This document shows, piece after piece, positions 1 to 7,102 of a DNA stretch of 11,111 nt. A program made the translations under genes and the position numbers. Under the pieces are notes generated by a model that worked only from the letters and a program-made list of their open reading frames with translations, did no database searches and was not told the origin of the DNA. Within the stretch, counting starts at the first letter, position 1. Every line of letters begins with the position of its first letter. Source of the DNA: Microscillaceae bacterium. GTDB taxonomy: Bacteria; Bacteroidota; Bacteroidia; Cytophagales; Microscillaceae. The DNA is taken from NCBI GenBank assembly GCA_003449595.1, contig DMHB01000176.1, positions 1-11,111 on the forward strand. The letters run 5' to 3'.

Positions 1-356
1 GCCGACAAATACATTTTTTGCATATTCAGCCCTGCGTTAAATGTAGAAAACATCGAGCTATACCCGTATTGTTGTTCAAAAGCATTTTGCTGGGTGCTAT
101 TCCATCCTTCTATAACTTTCAATAGGCTGTCTAATTGGGCTTTGGTTTTTACCTCCAGAAACGGTAGATAAGAATTTGACAGACTTTGCAGGCCTTCGGA
201 GGCGGTACGGATGGCGCGGGTACGGACGGCAGGTATTTCGTCATACGTAGGAATCTTACCGGCTGTGGCCGATTTTGGCTTTACGTCTTGCTTGGGTGTA
301 AGCTGCCTACAGCCCGAAAAACCCACAAAAAAAGTTGCAAAAACGGCTACAATCAT
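1..356 (-). CDS. Putative lipoprotein of unknown function, N-terminal part (cut by left edge)
   Basis: The minus strand is open from the ATG at 356-354 to the window edge, giving 118 residues with no stop. The N-terminus is a hydrophobic stretch (MIVAVFATFFVGF) followed by FSGC, a lipobox-like site with Cys16 as the likely lipidated residue. After it comes a Lys/Pro-rich linker (RQLTPKQDVKPKSATAGK) and then a mostly helical-looking segment (residues 38-118) rich in Gln, Ser and Leu. I do not recognise the family. Envelope location is inferred from the lipobox only. One oddity is that this start gives a signal peptide with no positively charged N-region, which is unusual for a lipoprotein. A better N-terminus (MINKV) lies 35 bases upstream at 391 but is out of frame because of a 10-bp tandem repeat. 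An in-frame TAA lies upstream of 356 with no other ATG between, so 356 is the only ATG available in this frame. Confidence 0.6.
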   Translation of the reverse strand, partial: MIVAVFATFFVGFSGCRQLTPKQDVKPKSATAGKIPTYDEIPAVRTRAIRTASEGLQSLSNSYLPFLEVKTKAQLDSLLKVIEGWNSTQQNAFEQQYGYSSMFSTFNAGLNMQKMYLS

Positions 357-391
357 AACTTTGTAGAACTTTGTAGAACTTTGTTAATCAT
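353..391 (-). other. Short upstream ORF overlapping the lipoprotein start (ATGA)
   Basis: An ATG at 391-389 opens a 12-codon frame (MINKVLQSSTKL) that stops at TGA 355-353. The stop overlaps the lipoprotein ATG in the tetranucleotide ATGA, the geometry seen in translational coupling. The frame runs through the 10-bp tandem repeat. It may be a leader peptide, or the detached true start of the lipoprotein: removing two repeat units joins MINKV directly to MIVAVFATFF and yields a textbook lipoprotein signal peptide. Which reading applies cannot be decided from one sequence. Confidence 0.35.
357..384. repeat. 10-bp tandem repeat, 2.8 copies, at the lipoprotein start
   Basis: The unit AACTTTGTAG occurs at 357-366 and 367-376, with an 8-base third copy at 377-384. 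The copies are identical. Because 10 is not a multiple of 3, each gain or loss of a unit moves the upstream ATG (391) into a different frame relative to the lipoprotein coding region. The repeat lies exactly between the two candidate start codons. Confidence 0.85.
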
Positions 392-744
392 AATAGATTG
401 AATTTAAGTTGCTAATTACATAAACTACTTCAAACTTCATAAATGAAAATTACAATTCCAAATGATCATTGTTAAGAAATTGTAAATTAGGTATTTTGAA
501 GAATGTATAATAATCCCCTGCTCCCTGCTGCGGGTCTTCAGGCCATCGGCCAAACAAAAATACAAAAACCTCCACATCGGCATAGCCATCAACACGCTCG
601 CGGCGTTAAAAAACTCCTCAGCCACAGTTCGTAAAAGCGCCCAAGCCTATTCCAATAGAAAACCCAGCCTTCATTGCTGGCTTGTGTTACAAAAATCACA
701 CGGTCGATGCCTGCGATCGGGTCGGCTGTATCGGTGAATTTGAC
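392..744. other. Stretch without a convincing gene
   Basis: I find no family-recognisable coding region here and nothing resembling a tRNA. The first ~100 bases are AT-rich and would hold the lipoprotein promoter, but no clear TAnnTTTG element is visible on the minus strand. From about 500 the composition becomes more GC-rich and coding-like. Two minus-strand frames read plausibly: 840-589, ending in FLTPRAC, and about 602-450, with VDGYADVEVFVFLFGRWPED and a stop at 452-450. Joined by a single-base shift near 590-600 they would make one protein-like sequence. Neither has a good ATG start, and the upper part overlaps the start of the exporter gene. They could be a decayed gene or chance. Confidence 0.4.
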
Positions 745-752
745 TACTTTTG
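745..752 (+). promoter_or_regulatory. Candidate Bacteroidota -7 promoter element for the exporter operon
   Basis: TACTTTTG matches the TAnnTTTG consensus of the Bacteroidota primary sigma factor exactly. It lies 64 bases before the exporter ATG, allowing a leader of roughly 55-60 bases. No TTG at the expected -33 spacing is visible, so this is a candidate only. Confidence 0.4.
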
Positions 753-816
753 TAGCGCTTTTTACTAAATCGTACACCCAAAACGTTTGCAAAGACGTTT
801 TTACCACCTTTTCCCT

Positions 817-3210
817 ATGCTTTGGAAGTTTATTTCGCAAGCTATTTTACAATTCCGAGTAGCCATTTTGTTGGTAGTGGCGGCCATCACAACTTACTGC
901 ATCACCTTGCTGCCCCAAGTAGAAACCAGCTACAACTTTTCGAGCTTTGTGCCTGACACCGACGAAGAACTCAAATTTTACAAACAATTCAAGGCCACTT
1001 TCGGCGAAGATGCCAACATTTTCGCCATTGGTTTAGAAGACAAGAAAATTTATGAATTAAAGCATTTTCAGGCTTTTCAAGATTTTACGCAAAAGTTAGC
1101 TAAGCTCCACGGGGTTACCCAAGTGTTGGCATTGCCGCGGGCAGTTTATTTGGTAAAAGATACGGCCAACAAAAAATTTGAAGCACGCAATATTTTCCCT
1201 GCCAAAATCGCTACGCAGGCAGCTTTAGACAGCCTCATTGGGTTTGTCAAACAACTCAAGTTTTACGACGGGCAACTCATCAGCCCAACCACCCAAGCCA
1301 CCCTGGCGTTGTTGAGCATCCGCAAAGATGTACTCGACTCGAAAGCCCGGATGACTTTAGTAGAACAGGTGCTGGCTGCCGGAAAAACTTTCAGCGACCA
1401 AACCGGTATCCAGCTGCATTATGCCGGAGTGCCTTTGGTGCGTACCGTGATGACCAAAAAGCTGGGCGACGAATTAAAAATTTTGCTTGTTCTGTCTGTT
1501 CTGATGACGGCTGTGGTGCTCTATGTGTTCTTTCGCTCGTTCAAGGCGGTCATTGTGCCTTTGCTTATCATCGGCATTTTGATTTTGTGGACATTAGGAC
1601 TTCTGGTTACGCTTGGCTATAAAATTACGATCTTGACAGCCTTGCTCCCGCCTATTTTGGTGGTCATTGGCATTCCCAATTGTGTGTATCTGCTCAACAA
1701 ATACCACCAAGAATACCGCGCCACCGGCGACCAAAAGCTTGCTTTGCAGCTAATCATCCAAAAAATAGGCATAGTTACCCTGATGACCAACGCCACTACG
1801 GCCATTGGCTTTTTTGTGTTTGTGTTTGTCGAAGTCAAAAACCTACAGCAGTTTGGCATTCTTTCCAGCTTGGGCGTGGTCAATGCCTTTGTGCTTTCGC
1901 TGATGCTGATGCCTATTTTTTACTCTTTTTTTCCGCCGCCTTCCGAGCGTGAAATGCAACACTTGGATCGCAAACCTACCCAAAAAGCCATTCGATTTTT
2001 GCACCACTTAGCATTCAACCACCGGCCTTTGATTTATGTCGCTGCTGCAATCATCACCGTAGTTTCGCTGATTGGTTTTTGGCAAATCAAGGTCGTATCG
2101 TTTATGGTCGATGATATTCCCGAAACCAGCAACACCAAGAAAGATTTGCGCTTTTTCGAGCGCAATTTCAAAGGGGTAATGCCAATGGAAATCGTGGTCA
2201 ATACCGGAAAAAAGAAAGGGGTGTTGCGGGCTTCTACTTTGCGCAAAATTGATGAGTTTGAAACCGAGTTGCGCAAAATATCCTTGTTGTCGCCGCCTAT
2301 TTCTGTTATCAGCTTTATCAAAGCTACTCGGCAGGCATTTTATAACCAAGAGGCTGCTTTTTATGAGTTGCCTACCAACCAAGACCGCGGGTTTGTACTC
2401 AATTACCTGTCGCAAAGCCAAGACAGCACCCAGCTCATCAATGCTTTTGTCGATACAACCGGCCAACAAATGCGTATCTCGTTCAAAATCGCCGATATTG
2501 GTTCTATCCGGATGGACTCGTTGGTGAAACAAGGCATTCAGCCGGTTATCAAAAAAGTGTTTTTTTCGGGGAAAGAACAAGATGCCGAATCCAAATTCGA
2601 TGTACACGTAACCGGCACCACCTTGTTGTTTATCAAAGGCAACCAATACTTGATTAGCAACCTGAAATCGAGCATTTTATTGGCCATCGTCATCATTGCC
2701 TTCCTGATGGCTACGCTGTTTGCCTCCTTCCGCATCATTCTGATTTCGGTCTTTACCAATTTACTGCCTTTGTTGCTTACCGCCGGCTTGATGGGATTTT
2801 TGGGTGTGCCGCTCAAACCCAGCACTGCATTGATTTTCAGTGTGGCCTTTGGCATAGCCGTCGATGATGCCATCCACTTTTTAGCGCGCTATCGGCAGGC
2901 ATACAAAGCAGGGGCTTTTACAGTACCCGAGGCCGTATCGATTAGTTTGCACGAAATGGGCGCCGGAATGATGTACACCTCTATCATCTTGTTTTTTGGA
3001 TTTATTGTGTTCACCGTTTCCGAGTTTGATGGCACTGTAGCATTGGGAAGTCTGACAGCCACAACGCTCATCGCCGCAATGTTGGCCAATTTGATTGTGT
3101 TGCCTGCTTTGCTGCTGAGCTTCGACAAGTTCAAGGCTAAAAAAGGGGCAACCCAGCCAACAGAAAACGAACAAGCTGCGCCAGCTTCGCCCAACTTGCC
3201 CAAAGCTTGA
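817..3210 (+). CDS. MMPL/RND-superfamily exporter, inner membrane
   Basis: The 797-residue product has the two-fold layout of the RND superfamily (MMPL type): TM1 (about 14-32), a large periplasmic loop (about 35-220), five TM helices (about 222-372), a cytoplasmic linker, TM7 (about 404-421), a second periplasmic loop (about 425-613), and five more helices (about 616-768). The C-terminal half carries the signature GIAVDDAIHFLARYRQAY, with Asp683-Asp684 in the position of the proton-relay acidic residues. The corresponding place in the N-terminal half reads GIPNCVYLLNKYHQEY and lacks acidic residues. Such proteins export lipids, hopanoids or other hydrophobic molecules using the proton gradient; the substrate here is unknown. 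The tail after 770 is Lys, Ala and Pro-rich and probably cytoplasmic. I chose ATG 817; a TTG ten codons upstream gives no better N-terminus. The gene lies 32 bases before the LRR gene, likely as the first gene of an operon. Confidence 0.88.
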   Translation: MLWKFISQAILQFRVAILLVVAAITTYCITLLPQVETSYNFSSFVPDTDEELKFYKQFKATFGEDANIFAIGLEDKKIYELKHFQAFQDFTQKLAKLHGVTQVLALPRAVYLVKDTANKKFEARNIFPAKIATQAALDSLIGFVKQLKFYDGQLISPTTQATLALLSIRKDVLDSKARMTLVEQVLAAGKTFSDQTGIQLHYAGVPLVRTVMTKKLGDELKILLVLSVLMTAVVLYVFFRSFKAVIVPLLIIGILILWTLGLLVTLGYKITILTALLPPILVVIGIPNCVYLLNKYHQEYRATGDQKLALQLIIQKIGIVTLMTNATTAIGFFVFVFVEVKNLQQFGILSSLGVVNAFVLSLMLMPIFYSFFPPPSEREMQHLDRKPTQKAIRFLHHLAFNHRPLIYVAAAIITVVSLIGFWQIKVVSFMVDDIPETSNTKKDLRFFERNFKGVMPMEIVVNTGKKKGVLRASTLRKIDEFETELRKISLLSPPISVISFIKATRQAFYNQEAAFYELPTNQDRGFVLNYLSQSQDSTQLINAFVDTTGQQMRISFKIADIGSIRMDSLVKQGIQPVIKKVFFSGKEQDAESKFDVHVTGTTLLFIKGNQYLISNLKSSILLAIVIIAFLMATLFASFRIILISVFTNLLPLLLTAGLMGFLGVPLKPSTALIFSVAFGIAVDDAIHFLARYRQAYKAGAFTVPEAVSISLHEMGAGMMYTSIILFFGFIVFTVSEFDGTVALGSLTATTLIAAMLANLIVLPALLLSFDKFKAKKGATQPTENEQAAPASPNLPKA

Positions 3211-3213
3211 TTT

Positions 3214-3221
3214 TAATTTTG
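3214..3221 (+). promoter_or_regulatory. Candidate internal -7 promoter element before the LRR gene
   Basis: TAATTTTG fits TAnnTTTG exactly and sits just after the exporter stop, 21 bases before the LRR ATG. A TTG occurs at 3196-3198, but the 15-base spacing is shorter than usual. If active, it would let the LRR gene and murB be transcribed without the exporter. In AT-rich intergenic DNA such matches also occur by chance. Confidence 0.3.
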
Positions 3222-3242
3222 TCAACTTATCATAAATGCGCT

Positions 3243-4802
3243 ATGTCAACCTTTCGTCCATTCATTCGAGCGATGCTTGTAGGCATAACCCTGATGGGGG
3301 TAGTCAGCAGCAGCATTGCACAAGACCTGCTGAGTTTAGAGGAATTGGCTCAGAAAAAAGTATATACCAGCCTCGAAAAAGCCTTGCAACAACCCGAGGA
3401 AGTGTATCGTTTGCGGCTCAATGGCCAAGAAATGGAGGTGCTGCCCGGGGGCATTTACCAACTGCCCAACTTGCAAGAGTTAGACGTAAGCAACAGCCAG
3501 GTGCTGGGTGTCAACCACCAGCTGATTAAGTTGGCGAAGTTGCAGGTGCTCAACCTTAGCGGGAATCAAATCGTATCGCTGCCCGATAATTTGGACTCGT
3601 TGGCCAACCTCAAAATCTTGAAAATAGGCGGAAATCCCTTCGATACCTTGCCGCCTTGCGTATGGCGGATGACCGGACTGCAAACCTTGCACGTCGAGTC
3701 GGCACGCCTTAGTTTTGTGGACAACCAACTGGGGCAACTTACGCAATTGGAAGATCTAAACCTATCGAACAACCGGATAGCAGTGTTGCCGCCCAGTTTT
3801 CGAAACTTGACCAAGCTCAAAAGGCTCAACCTGGCTTACAATGTGTTGGAAACCTTGCCCGACTCATTGGAGCAAATCACCGAAATTAAAATACTGAACT
3901 TGGCTGTAAACCGACTTCAAAAAATCGATGCGTTGAGCCAGCTGCAAGCCGTAGAAGAAATTTACCTTACACAAAACAACCTTACTACGCTGCCCACCGC
4001 GTGGGGGGCTTTTCCGTTGCTGCGCATCCTCGAAGTTGCTAACAATGGCTTAAGGGCTTTGCCCGAAGGCATTACACAAGCCACCTCGCTGACCCAACTC
4101 AACGCCTCGAAAAACAAACTGACCTCACTGCCCAGCGACATAGGCAATTGTAGGGCGTTGCGCATCGTGTCGCTCAAAGAAAACGAGCTGACCACTTTGC
4201 CACCTTCTTTTGCCCAGCTGACCGCCCTGATAGAGTTGGATTTGCAAAACAACCAGTTGGCTGTTTTTCCTGAAGAATTGACGGCTCTCAGCAATTTGCA
4301 GACTTTGCAGCTCAACACCAACCGCATCGCCGAGCTGCCTGCCAGCATCGCCGCTATGAAAGGCTTGCGTTCTTTGTCGCTTTACAATAATTTGCTCAGT
4401 ACGCTACCCGACGAAATCGGCAAGTTATCGAACCTGCAAGCCTTGATGCTGACCAGCAACCGCCTCGAATCGTTGCCCGAAGTGTTGACCGAGCTACACG
4501 AATTAGAAACCTTAGAACTGAGCGGCAACCAACTAACCAAGCTTCCGAAAGTGGCAGCCAATTGGACAAAAATGCGTTTGTTGGGGTTGGCAAGCAATCG
4601 GTTGACCAGCTTACCTGCTGATTTGCCCAAAATGACCAATTTAGAAACCCTTTATTTGCAGCAAAACCAGCTAACCAGCCTGCCTAAAGGGATGAAAAGC
4701 CTAACCAAGCTTTATAAAGTAGATTTGCAGAACAACCCCATCCCTGAAAAGGAAAAAACATTGCTCAAGGCAGAACTCAAACAAGTATATCTTATTTTTT
4801 AG
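3243..4802 (+). CDS. Secreted leucine-rich-repeat protein (20 LRRs)
   Basis: The 519-residue product begins with a Sec signal peptide (basic RPFIR, hydrophobic core, cleavage likely after SIA at residue 26). A short pre-repeat segment (SLEKALQQPEEVYRL) of a kind common before LRR arrays in this phylum follows. From residue 53 to the end I count 20 repeats, nearly all 23 residues long, of the form LxxLxLxxNxLxxLPxxIxxLx, the bacterial 'SP'-like class. Repeat 8 (214-235) is one residue short and lacks the LP pair, and repeat 5 (145-167) is degenerate. The last unit (489 on) runs into a charged cap ending in LKQVYLIF. There is no enzymatic, T9SS sorting or anchoring domain visible, so the protein is probably a periplasmic or surface binding scaffold; the ligand is unknown. 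ATG 3243 is preferred over the TTG at 3207, which overlaps the exporter stop and would bury the signal peptide. murB follows after 4 bases. Confidence 0.88.
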   Translation: MSTFRPFIRAMLVGITLMGVVSSSIAQDLLSLEELAQKKVYTSLEKALQQPEEVYRLRLNGQEMEVLPGGIYQLPNLQELDVSNSQVLGVNHQLIKLAKLQVLNLSGNQIVSLPDNLDSLANLKILKIGGNPFDTLPPCVWRMTGLQTLHVESARLSFVDNQLGQLTQLEDLNLSNNRIAVLPPSFRNLTKLKRLNLAYNVLETLPDSLEQITEIKILNLAVNRLQKIDALSQLQAVEEIYLTQNNLTTLPTAWGAFPLLRILEVANNGLRALPEGITQATSLTQLNASKNKLTSLPSDIGNCRALRIVSLKENELTTLPPSFAQLTALIELDLQNNQLAVFPEELTALSNLQTLQLNTNRIAELPASIAAMKGLRSLSLYNNLLSTLPDEIGKLSNLQALMLTSNRLESLPEVLTELHELETLELSGNQLTKLPKVAANWTKMRLLGLASNRLTSLPADLPKMTNLETLYLQQNQLTSLPKGMKSLTKLYKVDLQNNPIPEKEKTLLKAELKQVYLIF

Positions 4803-4806
4803 TGCA

Positions 4807-5826
4807 ATGACCCTCCAACAACAGGTCTCTTTACAGTCTTTCAACACTTTTGGCATCGATGCCCAGGCCGATTATTTTACAGCTGCCCACTCCTTGACCG
4901 AGGCGATAGAAGCCCTGCAATGGGCGAAAGCCCACCAACAACCAGTATTGATTTTGGGCGGCGGTAGCAATGTGCTGCTGATGCAAGATGTGCGCGGGTT
5001 GGTGTTGCAAGTTAGCCTAAAGGGCATCGAACGCTTGGCCGAAGACGAGGATACGGTGAGGCTTCGAGTGGGCGCAGGCGAACCTTGGCATCCGTTTGTA
5101 TTGCATTGTGTGGCGCAAAATTGGGGTGGCATCGAAAACCTCTCGCTTATTCCGGGCACGGTGGGTGCTGCGCCTATTCAAAACATTGGGGCCTATGGGG
5201 TCGAAATCAAAGAAGTGTTAGAAAGCGTAGAAGTGCTTGACTGCCAAGACTTTAGCTTGCATACTTTTTCCAATGCGGCTTGTGCTTTTGGCTATCGCGA
5301 CAGCATTTTCAAACAAACTGCCCAAGGCAAATATTTGATTACGGCGGTAACTTTTGTCCTCCAAAAAAAGCCAGTACTTCATTTGACCTATGGTGCCATC
5401 CAACAAACCTTGGAGGCGATGCAGGTAACTCATCCCACGATTCAGGACGTAAGCCGGGCTGTGTGCCATATTCGCAGCACCAAACTTCCCAATCCACAAG
5501 AAATAGGCAATGCAGGCAGTTTTTTCAAGAATCCTGAAATCGACCTGGCTCACTACGAGCAGTTGAAGACTGTTTTTCCTGCGATGCCGAGCTATGCAGT
5601 GGCCAATCCTGCCAAGGTGAAAGTGCCTGCCGGTTGGCTGATCGAGCAAGCCGGTTGGAAGGGTGTCCGCCAGGGCAATGTAGGCGTACACAAAGACCAA
5701 GCCTTGGTGTTGGTCAATTATGGAGGAGCGCAAGGAAGCGAAATTGTAGCCTTGGCAAGTCAAGTGCAAGCAGCCGTGCGCGCCAAATTTGAAATCGACT
5801 TAACGCCTGAAATCAATTATATTTAA
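4807..5826 (+). CDS. murB: UDP-N-acetylenolpyruvoylglucosamine reductase (MurB, type I)
   Basis: MurB is the cytoplasmic FAD enzyme that reduces UDP-GlcNAc-enolpyruvate to UDP-MurNAc with NADPH, the second committed step of peptidoglycan precursor synthesis. The 339-residue length matches the E. coli-type (type I) enzyme. The FAD-binding part shows N-T-F-G-I-D (13-18), GGGSNVLL (51-58) and the stretch IPGTVGAAPIQNIGAYG (115-131). Likely catalytic residues by family motif are Arg164 in GYRDS, Ser238 in GNAGSFFKNP and Glu335 in LTPEINYI, corresponding to Arg159, Ser229 and Glu325 of E. coli. Tyr195 in LTYG lies in the loop characteristic of type I. Nothing essential is missing. It starts 4 bases after the LRR gene, so the two are probably cotranscribed, although no Shine-Dalgarno sequence is visible. 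Confidence 0.97.
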   Translation: MTLQQQVSLQSFNTFGIDAQADYFTAAHSLTEAIEALQWAKAHQQPVLILGGGSNVLLMQDVRGLVLQVSLKGIERLAEDEDTVRLRVGAGEPWHPFVLHCVAQNWGGIENLSLIPGTVGAAPIQNIGAYGVEIKEVLESVEVLDCQDFSLHTFSNAACAFGYRDSIFKQTAQGKYLITAVTFVLQKKPVLHLTYGAIQQTLEAMQVTHPTIQDVSRAVCHIRSTKLPNPQEIGNAGSFFKNPEIDLAHYEQLKTVFPAMPSYAVANPAKVKVPAGWLIEQAGWKGVRQGNVGVHKDQALVLVNYGGAQGSEIVALASQVQAAVRAKFEIDLTPEINYI

Positions 5827-5854
5827 AACAGCCGAGAAGCTTCAACGGCTGTTT
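5826..5854. terminator. Bidirectional hairpin terminator between convergent murB and SGNH genes
   Basis: AAACAGCCG (5826-5834) pairs perfectly with CGGCTGTTT (5846-5854), a 9-bp stem. The 11-base loop contains a further palindrome, GAAGCTTC (5836-5843). An A run borders the left arm and a short T run the right arm, so it can act on either strand. It overlaps the last base of the murB stop codon and the final codons of the SGNH gene, which stops at 5842. Confidence 0.7.
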
Positions 5855-7086
5855 GCCGGGTTATCAAAAAAAGGCTGTGTCAAGGCTTGGTAGAAAAGTT
5901 CGCCTTGCAGTTCGTATCCTTTGCGGCTGAGGTGCAAATAATCGCGCGAGGCTAACTGGGCTTGTAGCCATTTGGGTATGGCATTGACACCACCCATCAC
6001 GGCGAAGAAATCCCATACGGCGCAATTTTCGGCTTTGGCTACGGCATAAATCACCTCGTTGGCAGCCAACAGGTGGGCGTTGCTTTTGCCTTTGTAGTAG
6101 TGGTCGCCGGGCGTGGTAAGCAATATCGAAGCTTTGGGTGCAGCAGATTTGAGTGTTTGCACCAAGGCATAGAGTTGATTTTCAAAGGCAACAGGGTCGA
6201 AAGTATCCGTGTAAACGTCATTGGTGCCTAACGACACCACAATCAAATCGGGCGATAGGGTAGCCAGTTGCGTGCCTAACTTAGGGCTGCGCAAAAAAGC
6301 ATTGACCGTAGCGCCATTTACGCCCAAGGCGTGGTACAAAACCCCGGTTTCTTGTTCTTGGCTATAGACACCCTCTAAGGAAAATTGCTTGTTGGGGCAT
6401 TGCTGCGGCGAGATGGACAACTGTATTTTGGCGGCAGGCTCGGTCAGCCGGAAAGCAGCATAGAGTGGATTTTGGCTATCGGGCGGAAGCCAAGCGCCTT
6501 GTTGTTGGATTTTGACAGGTGTTTGTGGTAATTCCTGCGCATTATCGAAATAAATGCGTAGCCATTGGGTTTTATGAGGTCGTAAGGCGTAAACATTGCT
6601 CCATACGCTGAGCTGGGCATTTTCTTGTTGGGTGCTGGCGGTAAATCCGCTCAAGCCCCAGTTACAATTTTTGGAGGCTTGTAGAATATGGCAACCTTGC
6701 CAATAGCCGGTGGTCTGCGCGCTGATGTTATACACGGCACTTGAACCGGCGATTTCACAGGGGAAGAAGAAGCCCCTGCCGGCGTTACCCCATTGTGGTA
6801 TCGATTGGAATTTTTCGCGCACCACAGCCGTAAAAAAATCGGCTTGGATGTGTGAGTCGCCTATGTGTACAATGTTGAGCAAGGGTTGTTTACCTTGCCA
6901 GCGTTGTTGTAAGGCATTCTGAAATGAAGCCAGCGAGGTGCTATCAGACTGGTATAGGTGGTTGAGGTCGTAACGGATAAAATCGTATTTCCCTTTGGCC
7001 AGCATAGGGGGATGTTGTAAGAATAAGCCGCCCAAAATTAATTGGGAAAGGCTTAAATAAAGACTGATAATAAATCCGGTCAGCAT
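5842..7086 (-). CDS. SGNH/GDSL-family hydrolase (esterase), exported or membrane-anchored
   Basis: The 414-residue product has a hydrophobic N-terminus (MLTGFIISLYLSLSQLILGG) that looks like a signal peptide or membrane anchor, then the SGNH fold blocks. Block I is IVHIGDSHIQ with the nucleophile Ser78; block II has a Gly in LGVNGATVN (around 258); block III is SLGTNDVY with Asn289; and block V is RDYLHLSRKGY with Asp382 and His385. All four namesake positions are present, so the enzyme should be active as an esterase or acetylesterase. A typical substrate for exported members is an O-acetylated polysaccharide or peptidoglycan, but nothing here shows which. The 200-residue insert between blocks I and II (including NAGRGFFFP) is common in Bacteroidota members. 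The start is uncertain: ATG 7086 lies 16 bases after the methyltransferase stop, while a TTG at 7119 would add 11 residues and overlap it. It is the last gene of the minus-strand operon. Confidence 0.85.
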   Translation of the reverse strand: MLTGFIISLYLSLSQLILGGLFLQHPPMLAKGKYDFIRYDLNHLYQSDSTSLASFQNALQQRWQGKQPLLNIVHIGDSHIQADFFTAVVREKFQSIPQWGNAGRGFFFPCEIAGSSAVYNISAQTTGYWQGCHILQASKNCNWGLSGFTASTQQENAQLSVWSNVYALRPHKTQWLRIYFDNAQELPQTPVKIQQQGAWLPPDSQNPLYAAFRLTEPAAKIQLSISPQQCPNKQFSLEGVYSQEQETGVLYHALGVNGATVNAFLRSPKLGTQLATLSPDLIVVSLGTNDVYTDTFDPVAFENQLYALVQTLKSAAPKASILLTTPGDHYYKGKSNAHLLAANEVIYAVAKAENCAVWDFFAVMGGVNAIPKWLQAQLASRDYLHLSRKGYELQGELFYQALTQPFFDNPANSR

Positions 7087-7102
7087 AGGCTCGCAACGCA
7101 AA

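Noticed and set aside
787..816. TTG start ten codons before the exporter ATG
   Set aside because: It adds QRRFYHLFP ahead of a normal N-terminal helix without improving it; ATG 817 is the simpler start.
2008..2646. A 212-codon open frame on the minus strand inside the exporter gene
   Set aside because: It is fully antisense to a conserved transporter, has no recognisable domain, and its composition mirrors the sense codons.
3399..4802. Regularly spaced repeats resembling a CRISPR or minisatellite
   Set aside because: The period of about 69 bases is the 23-residue LRR unit; DNA identity between units is low and the pattern is in the protein.
5218..5769. A 183-codon open frame on the minus strand inside murB
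   Set aside because: MurB on the plus strand is unmistakable with all catalytic motifs; the antisense frame resembles no family.
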